NCBI GenBank assembly: GCA_947053455.1
Contig: CAMRSV010000002.1
Span: 57,502 to 121,501, forward strand
DNA from: an uncultured Alphaproteobacteria bacterium
Lineage (GTDB): Bacteria > Pseudomonadota > Alphaproteobacteria > Rs-D84
Length of the DNA stretch: 64,000 nucleotides
Reading direction: 5' to 3'
Numbering within the stretch: position 1 is the first letter of the stretch; each line of letters begins with the position of its first letter. Positions 55,370-63,878 of this stretch are shown here, in pieces. The notes beneath the pieces were generated by a model. That model was not told where the DNA came from, searched no databases, and was given only the letters and a program-made list of their open reading frames with translations. A program made the translations under genes and the position numbers.

Positions 55370-56918
55370 GGACTTTACTCCAAAAAATTTGCCCACAAAT
55401 CTGGAAGCGGAACAGGCAGTTCTGGCCGCCGTATTAATGAACAACCGTGCGTTGGAACGCGTATCGGAATTTCTAAAGGCCGAACATTTCTCGCACCCCG
55501 CACACCAGGAAATTTATAAACTTGCCGAACGTCAGTTCTCGGCGGGAATACCATTTGATATAATCACCGCAAAAAATTACCTGGAACAACAGGGTACGCT
55601 GGAATCGGTCGGTGGGGTTGATTACCTGGCGGAATTATCCGGGGCGGGTGCGACTGTTGTTAACGTAGAACAATACGGCCGCATAGTTTATGAGAACGCC
55701 CTGCGACGCGATTTAATAAACCTGGGGCAATCAATAACCGATAATGCCTTTATAGAAGACTTGGACAATCCTGTTTCGCGCCAAATTGAAATGGCGGAAC
55801 AAAAACTGTTCGAAATGGCCACGGCCGGCGCATCGGAACGCGAAATATCGTCAATCGCAACCGCATTGCAATCCGCCCTGCAAGAGGCGGAAATCGCCTA
55901 CAAGGCTGACGGTCAGCTATCTGGTCTGACAACGGGACTGACGGCATTGGACAAATCAATTAGCGGCCTGCACCATTCCGATTTGATTATCATCGCGGGA
56001 CGCCCGGCCATGGGTAAAACAACATTGGCGATGAACATCGCATTTAATGCGGCATCGGCAATATCATATGGCCGCGCGAACCCACAATACAAGGGCGCCG
56101 TTGCATTTTTCAGTCTTGAAATGTCATCATCCCAATTGGCCGCACGCGTTTTGTCATCACAATCCAAGATTCCCGCCTCTGCAATGCGCGAAGGGAACCT
56201 TACCGACGAAGACATGTTGAAAATGTCCCAGTATTCCAATGCAATTGGTAATGTGCCGCTATATATCGACGACACACCGGGAATGTCCGTACCGATGATT
56301 CGCACACGTGCGCGCCGCCTTGCCCGAAAATGCGGCGGAATCGCATTGATTGTAATCGACTATCTGCAGCTTATGACGTCACCGGGTGGCAAACGCAACG
56401 ACAACCGCGTTCAGGAAATTTCCGAAATCACCCGCGGCCTTAAAATGCTGGCCAAGGAATTGGATGTGCCTGTAATCGCCCTGTCCCAGTTGTCGCGCAG
56501 TGTTGAATCCCGCGACGATAAGCGTCCACAGTTGGCCGATTTGCGCGAATCCGGTTCTATTGAGCAGGACGCCGACATCGTCATGTTCACATACCGCGAA
56601 GAATACTATCTGGAAAACCGCGACCCGTCACAGAGGCTGTCGGGCAACGCAAATGCAAACATTATTGAAAGTTACAACAAACGTTTGGAACGTGCCCGTG
56701 ACCGCGCCGACATTATTATCGGTAAAAACCGCCATGGCCGCCCAGAAACTGTTCGCACCGCATTCTATGGCAATTACAGTCTGTTTGATAATCTGGACGA
56801 AATGGAGGCACGCGGTCAAAACCCATTTGATAACGCCCCCACCGCCACACCCCAGGCGCCGATTGACCAAATTGAAACTTTTGACGCCTCTGCAATTCCG
56901 GACGATATGGATTTGTAA
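55368..56918 (+). CDS. dnaB: Replicative DNA helicase
   Basis: PTNLEAEQAVLAAVLMNN, AGRPAMGKTTLAMNIA, FFSLEMSSSQL, IDYLQLM. Confidence 0.95.
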   Translation: MDFTPKNLPTNLEAEQAVLAAVLMNNRALERVSEFLKAEHFSHPAHQEIYKLAERQFSAGIPFDIITAKNYLEQQGTLESVGGVDYLAELSGAGATVVNVEQYGRIVYENALRRDLINLGQSITDNAFIEDLDNPVSRQIEMAEQKLFEMATAGASEREISSIATALQSALQEAEIAYKADGQLSGLTTGLTALDKSISGLHHSDLIIIAGRPAMGKTTLAMNIAFNAASAISYGRANPQYKGAVAFFSLEMSSSQLAARVLSSQSKIPASAMREGNLTDEDMLKMSQYSNAIGNVPLYIDDTPGMSVPMIRTRARRLARKCGGIALIVIDYLQLMTSPGGKRNDNRVQEISEITRGLKMLAKELDVPVIALSQLSRSVESRDDKRPQLADLRESGSIEQDADIVMFTYREEYYLENRDPSQRLSGNANANIIESYNKRLERARDRADIIIGKNRHGRPETVRTAFYGNYSLFDNLDEMEARGQNPFDNAPTATPQAPIDQIETFDASAIPDDMDL

Positions 56919-56982
56919 TTATTTTCTTGCGTCATCTTTAATTTTTGACTAATATTTTGTCAAGATATTAAGGAGGTTTGCA

Positions 56983-57990
56983 ATGGCCCAAGAAGAAATA
57001 ATTTTTCCAAATAACATTAGAAACATTCGTCTGTCGCGCGGCATGAAAATGACCGAGCTGGCACGTCGTTCAAATTTATCGTTGTCTGCTGTTTCAAAAA
57101 TTGAAAAAGGGGTTCGCCGCCTTAATCAAAAACAATTGTTAAATATTTGCAATATTTTGGGATGCAAACTATCCGACATATTCATCAAGGAAAATGATGA
57201 TGTCGCCGACCAGTGGCAAAATGAAATAAAGCGCAGACTTACCGACAACGAAGACAGTGGTCTTAAAATATTCGGTAGCGGGTTACGCAAAATTCGCCAA
57301 CAGACCGGGAAAACCATCGCGCAGGCGGCTCGTGATGCCGGCATGACACTGTCTGTTTATCACAAGATAGAAGTCGGTCAACGCGAAGTTTATGAAAACG
57401 AAATCGAACCATTGGCGAAATCATTTGCCATGAATGTTGAAACAATGTTTGATAAAGTCGCGAACCTGTATAAATCCGGCGAATTGAACAAACAAATCAG
57501 CAAGGTTAAAGAACGCGTCAAATCAGTATTAGTTCCCGGGAACCCGATGTCTAGTCTTGATATGCATGGCGGGCTGTACGGCGCAAAATTATATGACAGC
57601 GCACGCAAAAAACTGGTTCCGGTATTTGGTACCCCAGAAGGCAAGGCAATCACATTCAAGAAATCGGACGGCACAATGATTGTTGCCCCAATCGCATTGG
57701 AGGGGCGCAACGGAATTTACGCTGTTGTTCCAAATTCAAAAAGACTGGGCGGATTTATTCCCGAATCATCATATGTGTTTGCGGACGCTTTGACTGCGCC
57801 GGCGGCCGGTGACATGGCGGTATGCATTGACGCTGACTTTGACGCAATGGACGCAGACACGGCGGCAACGGCACAAATTGTCATGGTAAAATCTGATAGC
57901 AAGGGCAAACTTTACGGCCAGGTTTCATCACCGGATGAAAAAATTATCGGCAAAACCATGCACAAGGTAATAATGATTGTGATGGAATAA
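56983..57990 (+). CDS. Regulator with two XRE-type HTH domains and a possible S24/CI-like C-terminus
   Basis: NIRNIRLSRGMKMTELARRSNLSLSAVSKIEKGVR and GLRKIRQQTGKTIAQAARDAGMTLSVYHKIEVGQR. Confidence 0.75.
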   Translation: MAQEEIIFPNNIRNIRLSRGMKMTELARRSNLSLSAVSKIEKGVRRLNQKQLLNICNILGCKLSDIFIKENDDVADQWQNEIKRRLTDNEDSGLKIFGSGLRKIRQQTGKTIAQAARDAGMTLSVYHKIEVGQREVYENEIEPLAKSFAMNVETMFDKVANLYKSGELNKQISKVKERVKSVLVPGNPMSSLDMHGGLYGAKLYDSARKKLVPVFGTPEGKAITFKKSDGTMIVAPIALEGRNGIYAVVPNSKRLGGFIPESSYVFADALTAPAAGDMAVCIDADFDAMDADTAATAQIVMVKSDSKGKLYGQVSSPDEKIIGKTMHKVIMIVME

Positions 57991-58012
57991 ACAACCACGG
58001 GAGGGGGACGTC

Positions 58013-58690
58013 ATGCTAGCAAAGGCCAGCGTTATCGCGCAACGGTTATTAAACCTTTATCGCCAAGAACATGTAATTTTTGGCGGATGGGCGGCAATAA
58101 ACCCAATATTTGTTGCGGACGCAACCCCCGATGTGATGGCGGAATTGCGGCAAATGCCAACGGGCAAAATATTACTGCGCCATATTGAAAACCTGCGAAG
58201 TGGTAAAACCCCCATGGACACAATTGAACGTGATTTGCTGCCCTATGGCGGATTAATGACAGAATCTGTTGCCACAATAACACTTACACCAGCTGAATGG
58301 AACGAACTGGAACGCGGTCTTGATAATTTTACACCTGATCAGTCTGGACTGGACGCAATTGAAAATATGGACGTTGTAAAAAAATTCGGCGATCAATGGC
58401 TGGTCGCAATTCGCGCGGCACTGAATGCAAAACCGTACCTGCTGGAAAAATGGTCTGCTGTTAGCCAAACATACCGGGCGTATTATCTTTGGAAAGTCGC
58501 CAGCGACATGATTAATCAACCGCTTACCGAACGTGCCCGTGCACAATTACAGGCAGATATGCCGGAATATGAAACATACCTGCCAATGTTCGGGGATGCG
58601 GGAACAGAACTGCTGTCAAAATTGCGACTTGCAATTAGCGGCGTAAAACATACCTCACAATCTGATGACACAGTATTTGGCGGCAACTAG
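58013..58690 (+). CDS. Hypothetical protein in dnaB block
   Basis: 225-aa ORF following the HTH regulator; its 3' end overlaps the terminase ATPase ORF by 4 bp. Confidence 0.6.
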   Translation: MLAKASVIAQRLLNLYRQEHVIFGGWAAINPIFVADATPDVMAELRQMPTGKILLRHIENLRSGKTPMDTIERDLLPYGGLMTESVATITLTPAEWNELERGLDNFTPDQSGLDAIENMDVVKKFGDQWLVAIRAALNAKPYLLEKWSAVSQTYRAYYLWKVASDMINQPLTERARAQLQADMPEYETYLPMFGDAGTELLSKLRLAISGVKHTSQSDDTVFGGN

Positions 58691-59292
58691 TCCCCTTGAC
58701 CCGTGCGATATATAGTATCCATTGTATGCGGGGTACCGATATAAATCATGGCACCTGTGGGCGATAATATAAAATCCAATTCGCGCAGACGTTCACGCAT
58801 ATTTTCACGCTTTTGTGCGGTATTGCACGTATTGGGAACTTCTATATCATCACAAATGATTAAGTCCGCACGCATTCCAGTTATGTTTCCGGAAATGCCC
58901 TGACATATTACAGACGGTTCGCGAATGCCTATTGGTCGGTTCACAGTGATACGCCCCGCGGCCCATTCCCGCTTTACCTGGGGGACTAAATCCACACACC
59001 GTGGATGATTTTCCAATATATTGCGGATATGCGAGACCATTCGTGACGCCAGCCCACTTTCCGCCGATAAAATCAATATCCGCGTTTCAGGCCGCATATA
59101 TAAAACACATGCGGCAAAAATTCCGACAACTGTTGATTTACCAGAATGACGAAACGCGGTTAATAATCCGCGGTGCGGCGCATCACACCAAATATGCACC
59201 AAAAAATCCATAATCTGCTGATGATGTCTGGGCGTTGTCATTGCCAAAAGACTATTCCATTCGTCCAGAAATTTATAAAACTCCGTAATCAT
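58687..59292 (-). CDS. Large terminase, N-terminal ATPase half
   Basis: Walker A-like AFRHSGKSTVVG, Walker B LIICDDIEVPNT, coupling-like IYIGTPHTMDTIY, then stop. Confidence 0.82.
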   Translation of the reverse strand: MITEFYKFLDEWNSLLAMTTPRHHQQIMDFLVHIWCDAPHRGLLTAFRHSGKSTVVGIFAACVLYMRPETRILILSAESGLASRMVSHIRNILENHPRCVDLVPQVKREWAAGRITVNRPIGIREPSVICQGISGNITGMRADLIICDDIEVPNTCNTAQKRENMRERLRELDFILSPTGAMIYIGTPHTMDTIYRTGQGD

Positions 59293-59833
59293 CGCAATTT
59301 TCGTTTGGCGCCGGTTCTGTTATACTGCCATAGTCATTTATTAGTTGCGGCAATGCATTTGCCAAAACTTGTAGCAGATTATTATACAGCCCCAGTACAC
59401 CGCCCCCGGATAATTTGTCTTCGATTAAATTTACCGTATAATCCAGAAACTGCTTTATATTGTCATGAGTATTCGCCCATTCGGTCAAATCAACATCAAT
59501 ACTGCGCAAATCACGCAACGCATCTAACAAAAAGTTAAAATCAGAGTTCAAATGTTCCGGATCTATCTTGGCGGTTGGCTGATAATCAACAACCCGTGAC
59601 AAGGCGACTTTGCGGAAAATATCAATATGCGCACCTTCAATTGGTGCATTCAAGATAACAACATTGCCACCATTGAACTCATCATTTGGATATACGGCAT
59701 ATTCATCGTCCCTCAACAGTTTATCATCAATACTAACGTGAACATCGGCGGCCTGAAAGAATGGAAACGCGAACAAGAACTCATTCGTTTCACCATCTCC
59801 GATATATGAAATTTTGTACATTTCATCCCCCAA
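59273..59833 (-). CDS. T7 tail-fibre N-terminal-domain-like protein (short)
   Basis: YIGDGETNEFLFAFPFFQAADVHVSIDDKLL. Confidence 0.75.
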   Translation of the reverse strand: MGDEMYKISYIGDGETNEFLFAFPFFQAADVHVSIDDKLLRDDEYAVYPNDEFNGGNVVILNAPIEGAHIDIFRKVALSRVVDYQPTAKIDPEHLNSDFNFLLDALRDLRSIDVDLTEWANTHDNIKQFLDYTVNLIEDKLSGGGVLGLYNNLLQVLANALPQLINDYGSITEPAPNENCDDYGVL

Positions 59834-60181
59834 TTATCCGATTAACGAATCAAAGCGCCCCAACAACGATTTCAGCAAATTCGGCTTTTGAACTTTTATC
59901 TTGCTCAATTTTTCCAAATTGTTTCGCCGTTTTTCATTATACGGTTCTTCTATTTCGGATTTTAAGCGTTTTAGAACCACACCTTCGGTAACACCGGAAT
60001 TAGACATTCCGGACGCACCGTATTTTGCGCGCTGTGCGGCCAGATTCTTTTTTACCAAATTGACCTTGGCCTTTTCGTCTGCCGCCATTTGCTCCAGAAC
60101 TTTCTGGCGTTCGTTTTTAGCTTCTTTTTTAGCTTTTTTATAATCCAATATATTTGTAACATCTGATATAGTTTGCCCCAT
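59834..60181 (-). CDS. Small internal-virion/phage structural-like protein
   Basis: AQRAKYGASGMSNSGVTEGVVLKRLKSEIEEPYNEKRR; position in module. Confidence 0.55.
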   Translation of the reverse strand: MGQTISDVTNILDYKKAKKEAKNERQKVLEQMAADEKAKVNLVKKNLAAQRAKYGASGMSNSGVTEGVVLKRLKSEIEEPYNEKRRNNLEKLSKIKVQKPNLLKSLLGRFDSLIG

Positions 60182-60200
60182 TTTTTACTCCTTTTTAGAA

Positions 60201-61913
60201 TTAAACGGTATACCGTCCGTTAATCGTTACGGACAATATGGTCGCCGGCAACTGCTCATCACTGTGAATGGTCCATGATGCCGACATGCAATCATATTGC
60301 GTTCCCAAGCAGTTTATGGATACGTCACCGGAAAATCCGGCGGCGCCTGTTTCATAAATGCGGTCCGGCAATACTACGCGTTCGCCATTTATAAATATTG
60401 TTTTAGTATCTAAAACACGCGCAGATATTTTTCGCAACCGTATGCGTGACACACTATGTCCGCCTGCATGCATCGGCAATGCGGATGCCCGAAAAGAAAA
60501 ATTATATTGCCCGGCATCTTTAAGTGCACCTTCGGCAAATTTTTCTATTAAAAACACCTTGTCACGTTCAACAATAACATATGTTTCGCCATCCATAACG
60601 GCGACGGCTTTGAATTGTCCACTGGTTTTATAACGCCCCCACGCTGAAATGCCCAATGCGGAATTCTGGTTAAGTACAGCCATTGCCCCATCTGCCATAA
60701 CTACAAACAATTGGCGCGTTTTGTCGTTATACGCAGCATCGACGGGATTGTTCATCAGATGCTTTGAGAACGCGCACAAATCATTTGCATTATAATTTTC
60801 CCCCAACTCATCCAGACTTAATTCACGAATATCCTTTTGACTGGCGGAAATAAAAACTGTTGCGCCTTCTATCTTTTGCGGCGGCAGATAACGCGATGCG
60901 ACACTACCGACGGACGTGTGCTGCTTTATATCCACTGCCGACGGCGTAAGGGGTTTGTTTGATATGGCCCATTCGCCAACCGTGGTCAATATCTGCAGGT
61001 TTTCACTGCTAACAACTGTACAGATTTGCTGGCGCTGCTGTGATAATAGGGTGATGAATATCGCTTCATCATCAAGGCCGGTTCCAATATTAAAATTCGT
61101 ATGCCGTCCAACCTGTGACATCCAAACGCCACTGGGCCATGTCTTGGAACCACCGAAAACCAATCTATCCTGGTGAAAGGTGATACTGCACGGCCAACCA
61201 CGCCTGTTACTGAATGCAGATTCGCGCCAATCAGATACGGGTCCAGATGGCAAACTGTATGTACCGTTTGTATACGCTACGACACGTGTCGGACTTTCGT
61301 ACGAATTAATTATCCACTGTTTGCCCTGCATCTGCAGGCGTGAGCCAACACTATCGGCTGTCCAAAAACTTTTGTTAGTGGTAAGGTTCGCAAAATTATT
61401 CCCAGATGCCGTACTTATCGTGATTGTGACCCCTTCGGAATCATCAAACCGCATAAACGGCATATTCAAAGTCATGTCGGAATCATTACGTGCAAATCCG
61501 AACGGGGTTAATTTAAACTCGTTACCATTTTTGGACAGTGTCTGCGGCTGATAATCCGGATGAACAAAAATTATCGTTCCAAATCTTTGCGCATACTGCA
61601 GGCGCCCCAAATCCTCCTTGCTCCATGGTGCCAGTATACTTTTTATACGAACACCATCGGAATAAACACCAATGTTTGTTTCACTCAAGACCAGCAAATA
61701 ATTCTCATCTTCCTGTACAGAAAATGGAATCAGGCGCCTTGCCCCCCAGGCTGTAGCCACCGACACTGTGCCGCGTCGACGCGTTAAACCACCACCGGAC
61801 AAAACATCCATATTTTCTAGAAATGAAACCCCGCGTATATCATCACGCGCAAAAAATTCCGGGGCAATTTCGCCATATGCGAATGAATTTTGTGTTTTCA
61901 TAAAATCTGCCAT
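60201..61913 (-). CDS. Tail tubular protein B-like (nozzle) protein
   Basis: NSFAYGEIAPEFFARDDI...GGGLTRRRGTVSVA; LLVLSETNIGVYSDG. Confidence 0.8.
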   Translation of the reverse strand: MADFMKTQNSFAYGEIAPEFFARDDIRGVSFLENMDVLSGGGLTRRRGTVSVATAWGARRLIPFSVQEDENYLLVLSETNIGVYSDGVRIKSILAPWSKEDLGRLQYAQRFGTIIFVHPDYQPQTLSKNGNEFKLTPFGFARNDSDMTLNMPFMRFDDSEGVTITISTASGNNFANLTTNKSFWTADSVGSRLQMQGKQWIINSYESPTRVVAYTNGTYSLPSGPVSDWRESAFSNRRGWPCSITFHQDRLVFGGSKTWPSGVWMSQVGRHTNFNIGTGLDDEAIFITLLSQQRQQICTVVSSENLQILTTVGEWAISNKPLTPSAVDIKQHTSVGSVASRYLPPQKIEGATVFISASQKDIRELSLDELGENYNANDLCAFSKHLMNNPVDAAYNDKTRQLFVVMADGAMAVLNQNSALGISAWGRYKTSGQFKAVAVMDGETYVIVERDKVFLIEKFAEGALKDAGQYNFSFRASALPMHAGGHSVSRIRLRKISARVLDTKTIFINGERVVLPDRIYETGAAGFSGDVSINCLGTQYDCMSASWTIHSDEQLPATILSVTINGRYTV

Positions 61914-61928
61914 AAAAAATCCCCTATA

Positions 61929-62459
61929 TTAAAAGCGCGTGTTTATAAGTGAAAAGGCACCAATCTCCGCCCCTGGTGACGTCGTGCTGTCTATAAATTT
62001 GGCGGACTGCATTTCAGATTCATACAGTGCGACAAGCATTCTGAACACAGTCTGGTCACCAGTCAAAGGTATGCAAAATTCCATTGCCAATTTTGTCGCG
62101 GCAAGCGATGCAAAATAACTGGGAAAATTTTCAACCGGAACGCGCACAACTGCTGAAATTTGTGCCGTATCAGACTTGACCACGACCTTGTTTCCTATAA
62201 TTTGTCCGTCGCATTTCAAGATACGAATGCAATCGGCTGGAATTAAAAAATCGCCATCGGCATTTTTTACCAAATCAATATTTCGCCTGGCAAATCGCCA
62301 TGGATGCGACGCAATCAATGCATCAACCACCGGATCAAACAGCGTGCGCGCCAAACGCGACGCCGCGCTGTCATCACTTAAAGACTGCACCGGTTGTTCG
62401 CCAAGTTTCAGCAGCGCCATTGAACACAAATCTATTTTGGTAAGCATTTTTGCCCCCAT
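61929..62459 (-). CDS. Tail tubular protein A-like (adaptor) protein
   Basis: ALLKLGEQPVQSLSDDSAASRLARTLFDPVVDALIASHPWRFA. Confidence 0.8.
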   Translation of the reverse strand: MGAKMLTKIDLCSMALLKLGEQPVQSLSDDSAASRLARTLFDPVVDALIASHPWRFARRNIDLVKNADGDFLIPADCIRILKCDGQIIGNKVVVKSDTAQISAVVRVPVENFPSYFASLAATKLAMEFCIPLTGDQTVFRMLVALYESEMQSAKFIDSTTSPGAEIGAFSLINTRF

Positions 62460-62532
62460 TGTTTATCAAGTACAACAAACGGGCCACCGACATAACGACG
62501 GCGACCCGACACAAAAAACCAATTGTTACGCG

Positions 62533-62766
62533 TTAAGACAACGCCGCCGTTTTTACAACGCCCGCATCAATCGAGATTTTTCTTATCCCGGTATTATCAG
62601 ACGCGTTGATGATTACAATATCACCGGCATTCATCAATGTTTTAACATTGTCAAAATACCCGTTGGCCGTTATTGCGTTCATCGTTTCCGATGACGCCGC
62701 ATAATGCCACAGTGTAAAACCGTTCGCATATGCGATGACCGACAAATTCTTGTTTTGAAACGCCAT
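62533..62766 (-). CDS. Small virion/decoration-like protein
   Basis: MAFQNKNLSVIAYANGFTLWHYAASSE...; between capsid and tail genes. Confidence 0.6.
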   Translation of the reverse strand: MAFQNKNLSVIAYANGFTLWHYAASSETMNAITANGYFDNVKTLMNAGDIVIINASDNTGIRKISIDAGVVKTAALS

Positions 62767-62788
62767 TTTTCTTTCCTTTGGTTAATTG

Positions 62789-63646
62789 TTATTTATTTTG
62801 GGCGGTTTGTGTATTATCGGCCACTACCTTAACATCGCTGCACTTCACACGAATAATTCCTTCGTTATCAATCAACACCGCGCCCTGTGACATGCTGTTG
62901 CTGATAAAGTGTGCGGCGCGTTCGCCATGCCATGAAATATCAGTTTTGACTTCCTGGCCACATGCATGACCAATACTGGATGCATGATATATAAAGCAAT
63001 CACGCTTGTTGCTGGTGACGGGCAAACCGTTATGCAGCACCCATGTGATACCCAGCCATTTACGGCTTTCAAAACCATTAACCAACGGTGAATCCGGTCC
63101 GACATAATCTGCGGAAATAAATTCATCCATTGACAACAGTTCATTCCACTGATGTACGCCAACAACTGCAAAACGGCGGCCATCATCCGGAACATCTGCG
63201 GCATTTAATTTTTCAACTGCACTTAAAATCAAATCCTTGGTAAGTTCGGTCGTATAATCACCAACAGCAGTGGTGGCAGTATTCATCGCATCGATAATAA
63301 GTTCATCGGTTTTGCGTCCCAAGGCATATGCACCGGCACTGGCTACAACACGACGTTCATCGACGTTTGTTTTCAATTCATCCAATGCATCAACCCAGTC
63401 ACCCGCATAGTAATCCTGCAAAATGCATTCAACCGGTTCATGGTTCAAATTCATTACAGGAACAATACCGTGACGAGACTTTGTGCTGGCGGTGCCGCGT
63501 CCAACTTTCTGGAAAGTCGTAGATGCACCAACAACACCGGATTTGCTGCGAATTGTGGAACGCAGTTTCGTGCCCATCTGCTGATACGCCAAATGGACAT
63601 CGGCTTCAAATTGTTTCACGAAGACTTGATCTATGGAAACAGACAT
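62789..63646 (-). CDS. Phage major capsid protein-like
   Basis: MSVSIDQVFVKQFEADVHLAYQQMGTKLRSTIRSK...; order capsid-adaptor-nozzle. Confidence 0.78.
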   Translation of the reverse strand: MSVSIDQVFVKQFEADVHLAYQQMGTKLRSTIRSKSGVVGASTTFQKVGRGTASTKSRHGIVPVMNLNHEPVECILQDYYAGDWVDALDELKTNVDERRVVASAGAYALGRKTDELIIDAMNTATTAVGDYTTELTKDLILSAVEKLNAADVPDDGRRFAVVGVHQWNELLSMDEFISADYVGPDSPLVNGFESRKWLGITWVLHNGLPVTSNKRDCFIYHASSIGHACGQEVKTDISWHGERAAHFISNSMSQGAVLIDNEGIIRVKCSDVKVVADNTQTAQNK

Positions 63647-63671
63647 AACAAATTCCTTTTGATTAAAAATT

Positions 63672-63693
63672 AAAAAAAGGCGCAAAATTGCGC
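63672..63693 (-). terminator. Terminator/attenuator in the capsid leader
   Basis: GCGCAAAATTGCGC stem then T7 on the minus strand, about 25-30 nt before the capsid ATG. Confidence 0.65.
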
Positions 63694-63856
63694 TGATGAA
63701 ATTTTGTTTTCTGGTTGTGCAATCAATGCGCCATGAAACAAAACAGTACCGGGGTCCAAATCGGATTGCCCCAGAATTTATGTTCAGTCACACTGTGAAA
63801 TTCACGTACATGCAACTGAACATAAAAAAAATCCCCATACAGGGATAAAAATAAAA

Positions 63857-63873
63857 CCCCCGCAATGCGGGGG
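63857..63873 (-). terminator. Terminator CCCCCGCAATGCGGGGG of the histone-like gene
   Basis: GC stem followed by T-rich run on the minus strand. Confidence 0.7.
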
Positions 63874-63878
63874 AAATA

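Noticed and set aside
55370-55444. ORF-track start of the terminase C-half at 55444
   Set aside because: The extra 25 residues are antisense to the conserved DnaB N-terminus; MSDIVYENF at 55369 is more plausible
55368-56918. dnaB as a phage replication gene of the module
   Set aside because: Sequence looks like a normal bacterial chromosomal DnaB, opposite strand to the virion genes; kept as a housekeeping gene
54521-59292. Terminase split by an intein, group I/II intron or transposon
   Set aside because: The intervening block is on the opposite strand, encodes dnaB and others, and shows no transposase, RT, intein motifs or terminal repeats I could see
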